From Emticicia sp031378715 (GTDB taxonomy: Bacteria > Bacteroidota > Bacteroidia > Cytophagales > Spirosomataceae), in contig JANNEN010000070.1 of NCBI GenBank assembly GCA_031378715.1, positions 1 through 17,258 on the forward strand: a DNA stretch of 17,258 bases, in the 5' to 3' direction. Both the position numbers and the translations under genes were made by a program. Below the pieces are notes generated by a model. That model was not told the origin of the DNA. It did not search any database and saw nothing but the letters and a program-made list of their open reading frames with translations. Shown here piece after piece: positions 1 to 8,228 of the stretch. Positions within the stretch are counted from its first letter, which is position 1. Each line of letters begins with the position of its first letter.

Positions 1-2865
1 CGGCAAAGCCCTTTGCAACTCACCTTTTAGCACCATCGGATAGGTTTTTCCGTCTTCGGTTAGGCACGAAATAATTTGTTCGGTCGTACCATTTCTATCA
101 AAATCATTGACATTCAAAAACGCTGGATTTTCGGGCGAAACTTTCAATTTTGTATTATCGCCAATGTTCCCTGCGATGAAATCAACGTCGCCATCGCCAT
201 CAATATCGGCGGGTTTTATACAATTCCATAGTCCTTCTGAGTCTTTAATTTTGCTCGAAAGTGTCATTTTTCGACCTTTTTCATTCTTAAATACCACAAT
301 TTCACCCCAATCTTGCGTAATGATCAAATCCAAAAACCCATCTTTATCAATGTCCTCCGACTCGGCATCTGTTACCATTCCTAAGTTTACGATTTCGGGA
401 ATAAATCGCTTCGATTGATTTTTGAAATTGCCCGTTCCATCGTTGATATAAAAATTGCTGCTTGGATTCATACCGTATTTGCCCGAAATCATGCGTGAAC
501 CCACAAACAAATCTTGGTCGCCATCTTTGTCAAAATCGCCAGCAGTTACGCAAGAGCCATTTTCAAAAATAGAAGGAAAACGAATATCTCGTTTGAAATT
601 TCCTTTTCCATCATTTAAGTAAAGTAAATCGTGCAATTCGGGGGCATTTTCCAAGAATTCATTGCTGCCCGTTACGATAAACAAATCAAGGTCATTGTCT
701 TTATCAGCATCAAAAAATACGGCATCGGTATTTTCGGTCGTAACGTCCATGCCAAAATCTATTTGCTTCGACTCAGTAAACTTTCCATTTTTTTGTTGAA
801 TGAAAAGTTGCTTCACCTGACCTGCCGCACCGCCCAAATAAAGGTCGTCCAAGCCGTCTGCGTTTAAATCACCAACCGCCATCGCTGGGCCTTGCGTTGA
901 GTATTTTTGTTTGAGTAAAACATCACGGTCATAATCTTGAAAATTGCTTTCTTGGTGCGAATAAGTAAGCGTATTTTCTGAAATATCGCTAAATAATTGA
1001 TTTTTTGGTGAAACATTTGCCTTGAAAACTTGATTAGCATTTGCATAATCCAAAGTTAGCGTCTGGTTACTTTTTGGATTTTTAATGACTTGCATCTTAT
1101 CATCAGTCCAGATGATTTTCAGGGAATCAATCGTGTTTTTGTCGCCCAAACCAAAAACCATTTGGTGGTCGCTCGAAGACTGAAAACCCCGATTAGGCAT
1201 TTGTTGCAACAATATATTTCGCCCTTGTTGATAAACCGTCACTTTTGCCCCGATACCATTCAAGTTCTGAGCCGTTCCTTTTAATTTTATGGTCAAGAAA
1301 TGATTTTTGCTTTGCTCATTTGTTCTATTTTTGAAAACCGAAAGCGGTGCGTTTAAATTATTTACAACCAAATCAAGATCGCCGTCGTTATCCAAATCAC
1401 CGTAAGCCGAGCCATTTGAAAATCCAGGCCCTTCGAGGCCCCATTTTTTGGCATTATTCATAAACTTCAAATCGCCCGTATTGGCAAAGGCATAATTAGC
1501 AATCGGCACGGACGAAATCTTATCAATAAATTCTTTGGCATCAAATTTTTTGCCTTCCAGCATCTGCTGTTTGGCTTGCTGCATGGTATTTCTATCACCC
1601 AAAAACTCCACAAAATCTTGGTCGGTCAGATCTTTTCCGATGCCATTGGCCACAAAAAGGTCTTTTTGTCCATCGTTGTCCATATCAAAAATCAATGCTC
1701 CCCAACTCCAATCGGTGGCGTGGACATTGGCTAATTGGGCAACTTCACTAAACGAACCATCTCCGTTGTTGAGTTGCATACTATTTCGCATATATTGGTG
1801 CCAAAAACCTTGTTTTAACTTCAAATCAACCAAATTATAGCCCTCAAAAATGCTCGTAGTTTTCAGTCGTCGGTCGTCAGCGGGAAGCATATCCGTTACG
1901 AAAATATCTAAATTACCATCATTATTAATGTCCGCAATATCAGCTCCCATCGAACTAAGGCTCGTATGTGGCATTTGATTTTCAAGGTCTTCCTTGAAAG
2001 TGCCATTTTTTTGATTAATGTAAAGATAATCTCGCTCATAAAAATCATTCGAGATGTAAATATCGGGCCAATTATCATTATTGACATCACCAATCGTAAT
2101 ACCCAAACCAAAGCCAATCAAACTCCCATAAATACCAGCATCCTCCGAAACATCAACAAAATTCGGCACTTCTCCAATTTTTGGTATCCCCCCATCGGGG
2201 GTTAGGGGGCTATTTCTAAACAACTTATCCCCCCCCAATTTATCCCGCTCATTTCTTAGATTCTGATAACCTAATTTATCAATCGGTGTAAAGCTATTAT
2301 TGAGCAAATACATATCTAAATCGCCGTCACGGTCGTAGTCAAAAAAAGCGGCGTGGGTCGAAAACCCACCATCTTCGAGGCCCGCTTCTTTGGCTTTTTC
2401 GAGATACGTCGGCACACCGTTTTTTATACCTTGATTGATATAAAGTTGGTTGCCCCGTTGGTCACGACTGCCCGAATTGCAAACATAAATATCCATCAAA
2501 CCATCACCATTGACATCGGCAAAAGTTACGCCCGTGGACCAGAATTTCTTTCCAGTAATTCCTGCTTTCAGCGTAACGTCCTCGAAAGTCATTTTACCTT
2601 TATTCAAATACAATTTATTAGCTTCAAAATTTGAAGTAACAAAAATATCCGAAAGCCCATCGTTGTTTACATCGCCGATGGCTACGCCGCCGCCATTATA
2701 AAAATTTCGATAATTGAAGATATTGAAATCTTTTTTTTCAAGGCTTTTGTTCACAAAGTCGATACCTGTTTCTGATGCAGGAAGTGATTCGAATAGCGTA
2801 TTTTCTGTCTTTTTGCAGGAAAGCGAAAGAAAAATGCAAGGGATTGCCCAAAGTAGTTTTTTCAT
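1..2865 (-). CDS. VCBS/FG-GAP repeat lipoprotein with ASPIC/UnbV domain (CRTAC1-like), 3' end outside window
   Basis: The minus-strand frame is open from ATG 2863-2865 to the window edge (955 codons, no stop), so the C-terminus is missing. It begins with a lipoprotein signal (MKKLLWAIPCIFLSLSC, lipobox cysteine 17), which places the protein on an outer membrane or periplasmic face. About a dozen Asp-rich calcium-loop repeats of the VCBS/FG-GAP type follow, for example IGDVNNDGLSDIFV, ADVNGDGLMDIYV, FDYDRDGDLDMYL, GDLDNDGDLDLVV and ADIDGDGDVDFIA. Between the repeat blocks, at about residues 515-610, lies an ASPIC/UnbV domain (NGIGAKVTVY, then MPNRGFQSSSDHQMVFGLG). Such repeats form beta-propellers used in adhesion or binding. 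The gene lies downstream of a SusCD pair in the same orientation, a frequent arrangement in Bacteroidota, so a role at the same surface system is inferred. It appears to have its own promoter behind the SusCD terminator. Residues about 209-230 are encoded by a GC-rich palindromic repeat. The ligand is unknown. Confidence 0.93.
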   Translation of the reverse strand, partial: MKKLLWAIPCIFLSLSCKKTENTLFESLPASETGIDFVNKSLEKKDFNIFNYRNFYNGGGVAIGDVNNDGLSDIFVTSNFEANKLYLNKGKMTFEDVTLKAGITGKKFWSTGVTFADVNGDGLMDIYVCNSGSRDQRGNQLYINQGIKNGVPTYLEKAKEAGLEDGGFSTHAAFFDYDRDGDLDMYLLNNSFTPIDKLGYQNLRNERDKLGGDKLFRNSPLTPDGGIPKIGEVPNFVDVSEDAGIYGSLIGFGLGITIGDVNNDNWPDIYISNDFYERDYLYINQKNGTFKEDLENQMPHTSLSSMGADIADINNDGNLDIFVTDMLPADDRRLKTTSIFEGYNLVDLKLKQGFWHQYMRNSMQLNNGDGSFSEVAQLANVHATDWSWGALIFDMDNDGQKDLFVANGIGKDLTDQDFVEFLGDRNTMQQAKQQMLEGKKFDAKEFIDKISSVPIANYAFANTGDLKFMNNAKKWGLEGPGFSNGSAYGDLDNDGDLDLVVNNLNAPLSVFKNRTNEQSKNHFLTIKLKGTAQNLNGIGAKVTVYQQGRNILLQQMPNRGFQSSSDHQMVFGLGDKNTIDSLKIIWTDDKMQVIKNPKSNQTLTLDYANANQVFKANVSPKNQLFSDISENTLTYSHQESNFQDYDRDVLLKQKYSTQGPAMAVGDLNADGLDDLYLGGAAGQVKQLFIQQKNGKFTESKQIDFGMDVTTENTDAVFFDADKDNDLDLFIVTGSNEFLENAPELHDLLYLNDGKGNFKRDIRFPSIFENGSCVTAGDFDKDGDQDLFVGSRMISGKYGMNPSSNFYINDGTGNFKNQSKRFIPEIVNLGMVTDAESEDIDKDGFLDLIITQDWGEIVVFKNEKGRKMTLSSKIKDSEGLWNCIKPADIDGDGDVDFIAGNIGDNTKLKVSPENPAFLNVNDFDRNGTTEQIISCLTEDGKTYPMVLKGELQRALP
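2181..2238 (-). repeat. GC-rich palindromic element, copy A, in frame inside the VCBS gene
   Basis: Read on the minus strand the stretch is G8, a 19-base spacer, C5, TAA, C5, GAT, G6, so each C run can pair with a flanking G run. It encodes SPLTPDGGIP, a Pro/Gly-rich segment between two normal VCBS repeats. The core AG-C5-TNN-C5-NNN-G5 closely matches copies B and D in the oxidoreductase gene. This is inferred to be an inserted repetitive element kept in frame. Confidence 0.7.
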
Positions 2866-3124
2866 CAGTATAGGTTAAAGTAATAATTATCGTACCCTCT
2901 CCAAAACTATTGTGTACCCACAAATTTGTGTTAAATAATTTCCTCCGTGCGACGGTCGCCCCTTTTTTCAAGGGGAGGGGTCCTGACGATAGTCGGACGG
3001 AGGGGTAAAGGGGAAGTCCTAAAAAACAAATTATTCGTTGAAAAACCACCCCGCCGACTACGTCAGGCACCCCTCCTTGAAAAAAGGAGGGGAAATTAGC
3101 ACGTGCGTAACATGAGTTAAAAAG
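2866..3124 (-). other. 5' leader/spacer of the VCBS gene
   Basis: This non-coding stretch lies between the VCBS start codon and the proposed promoter. It holds a 12-bp perfect palindrome CACAAATTTGTG (2919-2930) and the large inverted repeat listed separately. Open frames across it are low-complexity and look like shadows. If the promoter at 3125-3155 is used, the mRNA leader is about 250 nt and carries both structures. Confidence 0.5.
2950..3106. repeat. Large GC-rich imperfect inverted repeat (MITE- or REP-like), copy F
   Basis: The left arm (about 2955-3005) contains CCCCTTTTTTCAAGGGG, then AGGGGTCCTGACGATAGTCGG. The right arm (about 3048-3106) carries the complement in order: CCGCCGACTACGTCAGG, then CACCCCTCC and TTGAAAAAAGG. 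The arms differ by a few 1-2 base gaps and surround an AT-richer centre. Each arm also has its own small hairpin. The structure is non-coding and lies wholly in the proposed VCBS leader. No flanking target-site duplication is clear by eye. Confidence 0.7.
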
Positions 3125-3155
3125 CAAATCTAAAAGACGCTCGGTGGGGTTCAAA
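3125..3155 (-). promoter_or_regulatory. Bacteroidota-type promoter for the VCBS gene
   Basis: On the minus strand TTTG (3155-3152) is followed after 19 bp by TAGATTTG (3132-3125), an exact match to the Bacteroidota -33/-7 consensus TTTG-N19..21-TAnnTTTG. It sits immediately downstream of the susCD terminator, almost touching the hairpin. This suggests the VCBS gene is transcribed independently of, or in addition to, susCD. Confidence 0.6.
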
Positions 3156-3156
3156 T

Positions 3157-3188
3157 AAAAAGGCAGCACCGTTGGGTACTGCCTTTTT
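3157..3188 (-). terminator. Rho-independent terminator of the susCD operon
   Basis: The stem AAAAAGGCAG (3157-3166) pairs with CTGCCTTTTT (3179-3188). An inner ACC/GGT extension closes a 4-base loop. On the minus strand the hairpin ends in a U tract and begins about 18 bases after the SusD stop codon. The A tract on the other side would let it act in both directions. Confidence 0.85.
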
Positions 3189-3206
3189 ATCAAAAAGAAT
3201 AAAATA

Positions 3207-4676
3207 TCAATACCCAGGATTTTGTGTCAATAGTGGGTTTGCATCTCTGCGAGCTTGTGGAATCGGGAACAATTCTCTCGTCTTGTTCAAGTTCTTCATG
3301 AATTTTCTCTCGAGACTGAATGTACCGAAACGAATCATATCGTTACGTCTCCATCCTTCCCAAGCCATTTCACGACCTCTTTCTGCCAAGATATCTTTCT
3401 CAGTCAAAGTCATCATCGGAGCAACGCCCGAACGAGTTCTGATTTTGTTGATTTCTACCAAAGCATCGGCAGTTTTACCGAGTCTGAATGAAGCCTCAGC
3501 TTTCATCAAAAGGGCATCAGCATAACGGAATACTACGTAGTCATTACTTTGATCACCATTTGGATTATTTCTCTGAATCTCATACTTCTGAGCACGGATA
3601 CCAGCTACCTGAAACTCAGGATCGGCATCAGTCATTTGATCTTTCGGGAAATCAGCAATAAAAGATAAGGGTTGATTCTTTGCATCTAATAATTTTGCAC
3701 CCGAAGCGGCAAACTGCTGTCCTTCGATCCACATTGCTTTACGTAAATCTGTTTTCTCAAATGAATTGTAGAAATCAGCTAATGTACAGAATCCGTTCCA
3801 TGGTGAGTTACCCAAACCATAAGTTTGTTGATTTGCGTAGTGCAAAGTTCTCATTTGGAAGTTCATACCACCCGCTACAAAACTATCAAAAGGAATGGCC
3901 CAGATATTTTCTCCCGAACCTTGGTTTTGAACAATAAAGTTACTCAAAGTTGAAGAACCAAGAGCGTAAGCATTCTTAGATGCAATAACTTTGTTAGTAA
4001 CGTCTAATGCTTTCTGCCACTCAGGGGCTTTCTTGTAAACTTCAGCGTTTAGATACAATTTAGCCAACAACATATTAGCGGCATCTTGTGTCATACGGCT
4101 GTATGCTTTTCCAGCGGTTAGGCTTGGAATAGCCTCAGTCAATTCTTTCTCGATAAACGCATATACCTCAGCACGTGGTTTGGTAGCAGCATTTGAAGCA
4201 GCATCAGTTACGATTGGCACATTACCAAAAGCATCAATTGCTAAGAAATAATAAAATGCACGGATAGCACGCAACTCATCAACGGCTGCTTTGTTTGCCT
4301 TTACTACAGGAATCAACTGATTTACCTGTGCAATGTTACCAAAGATAAATCCCCACATACCATTGATCGGTCCGTGTTGTGGCGTCCAAGTGTGGCGAGA
4401 ATACGCCAACCAGTCACCATTATCAAACCAGTCACCACCACGAGTTGGCACAATCAACTCATCAGAAGATGCTTCACTCGGATTGAACCAATCCCAAGTA
4501 ATGCCTCTCAAACCACCATACGCTGGTCCTAATGCTGCTGCTACCTGAGCGTCAGTTTTCAAAAACTGATCGGCTGGAATTGCATCATACACTGGCTCAG
4601 TTAAATCGGTACAAGATTGTAACGACAATGAAGACAAAGCACATACAGACAGAGCTGTAAAAATGAATTTTTTCAT
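3207..4676 (-). CDS. SusD/RagB family outer-membrane nutrient-binding lipoprotein
   Basis: This is a 489-residue surface lipoprotein that works as the lid and substrate-binding partner of the SusC channel encoded just upstream. The signal peptide MKKFIFTALSVCALSSLSLQSC ends in a lipobox with cysteine 22. Family hallmarks are the early ADQFLKTDAQVAAAL helix, the TPR-like segment RAIRAFYYFLAIDAFGNVPIV (about 135-157), DAANMLLAKLYLNAEVY (about 197-213), YVVFRYADALLMKAEASFRLG, INKIRTRSGV and the C-terminal ERGREMAWEGWRRNDMIRFGTF with FPIPQ near the end. The length is normal for the family. The 68-bp gap after the susC gene is AT-rich without a clear promoter, so the two are probably one transcript ending at the hairpin at 3157-3188. 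Substrate specificity cannot be read from the sequence. Confidence 0.95.
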   Translation of the reverse strand: MKKFIFTALSVCALSSLSLQSCTDLTEPVYDAIPADQFLKTDAQVAAALGPAYGGLRGITWDWFNPSEASSDELIVPTRGGDWFDNGDWLAYSRHTWTPQHGPINGMWGFIFGNIAQVNQLIPVVKANKAAVDELRAIRAFYYFLAIDAFGNVPIVTDAASNAATKPRAEVYAFIEKELTEAIPSLTAGKAYSRMTQDAANMLLAKLYLNAEVYKKAPEWQKALDVTNKVIASKNAYALGSSTLSNFIVQNQGSGENIWAIPFDSFVAGGMNFQMRTLHYANQQTYGLGNSPWNGFCTLADFYNSFEKTDLRKAMWIEGQQFAASGAKLLDAKNQPLSFIADFPKDQMTDADPEFQVAGIRAQKYEIQRNNPNGDQSNDYVVFRYADALLMKAEASFRLGKTADALVEINKIRTRSGVAPMMTLTEKDILAERGREMAWEGWRRNDMIRFGTFSLERKFMKNLNKTRELFPIPQARRDANPLLTQNPGY

Positions 4677-4744
4677 ATTATTTATTTATAATTATTTTGA
4701 GTTATTGTATAAACGATTTGCGAACACAAATGGTTTTATTTTTT

Positions 4745-7700
4745 TTAGAAACTTAAACTTACACCAGCCGTGATACCACGAGTCTTGTAGAAAGTTTCAC
4801 GCACATCAACACCGGGTGCTCTTCTATTATCACCATCAACCTTTAATGCTTGACTAATTTCAGGATCTACCCCTGAGTATTTAGTAAACAACAATAGATT
4901 GTTACCAGCTACATATACTCTTGCTCTCTTCACAACACCTTTTCCTACTGGAATAGTGTAGCCCAAAGAAGCATTATTCAAACGGACATAGTTGCCATTT
5001 TCTACGTAATAATCCATTGGCAACGAACGCTCATCGTTGATAACCGTTGTCAAAGTAGAACGTAAAGCGTTACTTTCAGCCACACGACCATCTTGACGAC
5101 CCAATAGCAATTGGTTAGTATTTACGATTTTTGCTCCCAAATTGGTAATCAACTGGAACTGCAAATCAAAATTACCGTATCTGATATTATTAGTCAAACC
5201 ACCAACAAATAATGGAGTCGGAGTACCCAAATAAGTTTGGTCTTCTCTGTCAGGATTTGCTTGGTTTACTTTACCATCGCCGTTCAAATCTTGGAATACG
5301 TATCTACCGTTTTCGATTTTAGCAACTTTAGCTCCGTAGAACACACCAATTGGCTGGCCTGCCTGCAATACTGAGAATGCAACCGCTGAGGTTCCTCTGA
5401 TGAAGCTACCTAAGTTAGTTTGCAAGAAAATTTGGTCAGATGCTGCGAACTCGTTATTTTTCAAACTTAACACCTTGTTTTTGTTGAATGAACCTGCAAG
5501 TGTAGAACTAAACGAGAACTTAGCATTATCAACCCACTGGTAAGAAGTAGTGATTTCAACACCTCTGTTTTGCATACTACCAACGTTGGCCAAGATTGTC
5601 GGGAATACAAATCCTTTTTCTTGCGGGGCATCTACAATATATAGTAGGTCTCTTGTAGTACGAGTATAATAGTCAATCGAACCCGATAGTTTTCCTTTCA
5701 TCAAAGAGAAGTCTAAACCAGCACCGTAGTTTTCGTTTATTTCCCACTTCAAGTTAGGATTTGGGTTTCCTTGAATACCATACGAAGGCAAGAAGCTATC
5801 AGTACCGCCATCATAATACGAGCCATTAGGGCCATAAAATGAACGTGAACGCAGAGGGTTAATACCTTCTGAGTTACCTACTCTTCCCCAGTTTACACGT
5901 AGTTTCAAGTTATCAACTATTGAGTTGCCTTTCAAGAAAGCCTCTTCGCTCAATGCCCAAGCCACCGAAACCGATGGGAAGAAGCCCCACTTGTTGTTAT
6001 CACCAAATTTGGTAGAACCATCACGACGTACGTTTACAGTAGCAAAGTATTTGTTTGCTAAACTGTACTGAGCACGAGCAAGGAACGAAACTAATTTGTA
6101 CTCATTTTTGTAAGAGAACGTAGCATTTGGGTCAGTTCTGATACCAAGACCTGAACCAATATTATTTGCTCCCAACAAATCCGACAAGAAGTTATTATTA
6201 CGTGCACCAAAACCGTCTTTGATAACATCTTGATAAGTATAGCCACCCAATAAACTCAAAGTACTGTTATCGCTAATTGCTTTGGTGTAGCTCAAAGTAG
6301 TTTCTAACTGTTTGTCATTTTCTGCATTCAATCCTCTGAATCCTGAGTTTCCACCAACTACCGCAAGTAAGTTCCCAGGGATAGATTTTACAAAACTATT
6401 GATGTTTTTGTTTTGTGAACGCAAAGTTCCACTAACATTAAACACCAAGCCGTCCATGATTGTATAACCTGCTTGTGCGTTGAATAATAAATCTTGCAAC
6501 TTCTCCTTAGCAGATACATTCTCTACAACCGCTAATGGGTTGAAGTTAGCAAATGTACCTGGAATCTGGAAATATGTTCCGTCTGAATTATAAACTGGGT
6601 CAGTTGGACGCATATTCATTGCAAAACCGATTGCTCTGTCTTGGGCAATATCAGCATTGGCTTGTGAAGCAGACATATTGAATCTCATGTTCAACTTGCC
6701 ATTCATCGCTTTCGAATCAAGATTTAAACGTGCATTTATACGGTCTTTTCCTGAACCAATCAATGTGCCAATTTGGTCTAAATAACCAACCGATGCACGG
6801 TACGAGAAAGTCTCAGAGCCACCCGAAATACCAAGATTATGGTTTTGGCTGGTTGCTTTGCGAGTGATTACATCTAACCAGTCAGTATTTGCTCCACCAT
6901 CAGTAAATGGTTGCTTGTACTTAGTGGCTGCTTGTCTGAACTCAGCACCATTCATCAAGTCTGGTCTTTGTGAGATAGTTTCTTGACCAACATAAGCAGT
7001 ATAATCAACCGTTGGAGCACCAGACTTACCTCTTTTGGTTGTAATCAAGATTACACCATTGGCACCTCTTGAACCATAGATGGCCGCCGAAGATGCATCA
7101 CGAAGTACATCCATTGTCTGAATATCTTCTGGGGCAACGTTTTCGATTGGGGCACCAATCACACCATCAATTACGTAAAGTGGCTCAGAACCCGCACTTA
7201 GCGAACCCGTTCCTCTCAAACGCACCGTTGGTCTTGAATTTGGATCACCACTACTTTGTGTGATTACCAAACCCGCAACTTTACCTTGAGCAGCTTGCAA
7301 AGGATTTGTAACAACCCCAGCGTTAAACTCACGGCTTCCCAAACTCGTTACAGTTCCAGAGATTTCTTTTCTCTTTTGTGTACCATAACCAACTACTACT
7401 ACCTCTTCGAGAGCTTTGGTATCATCAACCATCGTCACATCAACAACAGTCTTGTTACCGATAGCTGCTTCTTTGGTTTCCATGCCTACAAAACTAAATA
7501 CCAATGTACCAGCTTTTGGCACACCCGCAAGTTTGTAAGAACCATCTAAATTGGTTTGCGTACCTTTGGTAGTACCTTTTGCTTGTACAGTAACTCCTGG
7601 CAGACCACCGCCGTCAGTTCCTTTTACTGTACCCGAAACAGTTACTTCTTGAGCCATCACTGTAAAAGTGAGTGATGTCAACAGCATTGCGGCGATTGTG

Positions 7701-7768
7701 AAAACGAATTTTTTCACACCAGCCGATAGTCGCTCAAAATAGCGACCCACTTGGTAGGACTTCATCAT
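4745..7768 (-). CDS. SusC/RagA family TonB-linked outer-membrane transporter
   Basis: This 1007-residue TonB-dependent transporter imports a glycan or other nutrient across the outer membrane with the SusD lipoprotein next to it. The leader is long (basic n-region to residue 20, hydrophobic 21-38) with likely cleavage after MA39. A carboxypeptidase-regulatory-like domain follows at about 42-113 (VSGTVKGTDGGGLPGVTV ... DGSYKL), then the TonB-box region EEVVVVGYGTQKRK (about 121-134). The plug carries the family signature YVIDG and DVLRDASSAAIYGSRGANG with ILITTKRGK. The remainder is a beta-barrel ending in VSLSF with a terminal Phe, as expected for BamA-dependent insertion. Two Met codons start the frame; either could be used. 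A plausible promoter lies at 7929-7961. No FecR/sigma pair or extra N-terminal signalling domain is visible. Confidence 0.96.
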   Translation of the reverse strand: MMKSYQVGRYFERLSAGVKKFVFTIAAMLLTSLTFTVMAQEVTVSGTVKGTDGGGLPGVTVQAKGTTKGTQTNLDGSYKLAGVPKAGTLVFSFVGMETKEAAIGNKTVVDVTMVDDTKALEEVVVVGYGTQKRKEISGTVTSLGSREFNAGVVTNPLQAAQGKVAGLVITQSSGDPNSRPTVRLRGTGSLSAGSEPLYVIDGVIGAPIENVAPEDIQTMDVLRDASSAAIYGSRGANGVILITTKRGKSGAPTVDYTAYVGQETISQRPDLMNGAEFRQAATKYKQPFTDGGANTDWLDVITRKATSQNHNLGISGGSETFSYRASVGYLDQIGTLIGSGKDRINARLNLDSKAMNGKLNMRFNMSASQANADIAQDRAIGFAMNMRPTDPVYNSDGTYFQIPGTFANFNPLAVVENVSAKEKLQDLLFNAQAGYTIMDGLVFNVSGTLRSQNKNINSFVKSIPGNLLAVVGGNSGFRGLNAENDKQLETTLSYTKAISDNSTLSLLGGYTYQDVIKDGFGARNNNFLSDLLGANNIGSGLGIRTDPNATFSYKNEYKLVSFLARAQYSLANKYFATVNVRRDGSTKFGDNNKWGFFPSVSVAWALSEEAFLKGNSIVDNLKLRVNWGRVGNSEGINPLRSRSFYGPNGSYYDGGTDSFLPSYGIQGNPNPNLKWEINENYGAGLDFSLMKGKLSGSIDYYTRTTRDLLYIVDAPQEKGFVFPTILANVGSMQNRGVEITTSYQWVDNAKFSFSSTLAGSFNKNKVLSLKNNEFAASDQIFLQTNLGSFIRGTSAVAFSVLQAGQPIGVFYGAKVAKIENGRYVFQDLNGDGKVNQANPDREDQTYLGTPTPLFVGGLTNNIRYGNFDLQFQLITNLGAKIVNTNQLLLGRQDGRVAESNALRSTLTTVINDERSLPMDYYVENGNYVRLNNASLGYTIPVGKGVVKRARVYVAGNNLLLFTKYSGVDPEISQALKVDGDNRRAPGVDVRETFYKTRGITAGVSLSF

Positions 7769-7928
7769 AGGTTGTAATTAAAGAAAGATTAATAAAGATT
7801 TAACTTAATCAAAAAAGAGTCTTTTTTTTCTTATCATATAGTTCTATAAATAATTTGGTTAGGAAATTCTAACTAAGTGATATAGAATTTTGTTTAGAAA
7901 GTATTGAACTATTTTTTCGATTAACCCC

Positions 7929-7961
7929 CAAAATTACAAAAAGAAATACATAAAGTCCAAA
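7929..7961 (-). promoter_or_regulatory. Putative promoter of the susCD operon
   Basis: On the minus strand TTTG (7961-7958) and TAATTTTG (7936-7929) are separated by 21 bp, fitting the Bacteroidota consensus. Transcription would start near 7920, giving a leader of about 150 nt before the SusC start. The surrounding DNA is very AT-rich, so chance matches are possible. Confidence 0.5.
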
Positions 7962-8046
7962 AAATTATACTAAAAAATAAAATTTCTTCAAAAAATTCAA
8001 TTTTTAAAAATTGTACAAAAACAATATGTTGTTCAGATTTTCATGG

Positions 8047-8072
8047 TAATTTTGTGTTAAAGCACTCGTGCT
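8047..8072 (+). promoter_or_regulatory. Weak promoter candidate with adjoining palindrome
   Basis: TAATTTTG (8047-8054) matches the Bacteroidota -7 box on the plus strand. The nearest upstream TTG (8029-8031) is only 15 bp away, shorter than usual. Directly downstream is the palindrome AGCACTCGTGCT (8061-8072), placed about where transcription would begin, so it could be an operator. The leader to the start codon would be about 165 nt. Confidence 0.3.
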
Positions 8073-8228
8073 AAAAAATCGCCCATAGAACAATTACCCT
8101 TGATTGTGGGTTAGTGAAAGAGTGTATTAGTTATTTGTACTTTTTTAAGATTATCTATTCATTAATAGTTTTTTTTATTGCATTTTAGAAAAAATAAATT
8201 TCTTTGAAAAATTCAAAATTTGCACCCA

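Larger units (their letters stand above)
7769..8228. other. Divergent intergenic region between susC and the oxidoreductase gene
   Basis: This AT-rich spacer of 460 bp has no convincing gene. It holds the susC promoter candidate and a plus-strand -7-like element. It also carries two copies of a 21-bp AT-rich sequence, AAATTTCTT(CA/TG)AAAAATTCAA, at 7980-8000 and 8196-8216, with 2 mismatches. The second copy abuts the oxidoreductase start. With this base composition the repeat may be coincidental. Confidence 0.5.

Noticed and set aside
107..2701. Several plus-strand open frames of 60-100 codons
   Set aside because: They are antisense shadows of the long VCBS gene, whose own frame is open to the window edge and carries clear repeats.
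3000..3110. CRISPR-like appearance of repeated C/G-rich blocks
   Set aside because: The blocks are inverted arms of one element. There is no regular direct-repeat/spacer spacing and no cas gene.
2738..3193. Open minus-strand frame of 151 codons between susD and the VCBS gene
   Set aside because: It runs through the GC-rich inverted repeat and the terminator, has repeat-derived composition, and overlaps the VCBS start codon in another frame. No protein motif is seen.
8220..8228. TTG as the start of the oxidoreductase
   Set aside because: An ATG lies three codons downstream and the extra residues (M-H-P) add nothing to the family fold.
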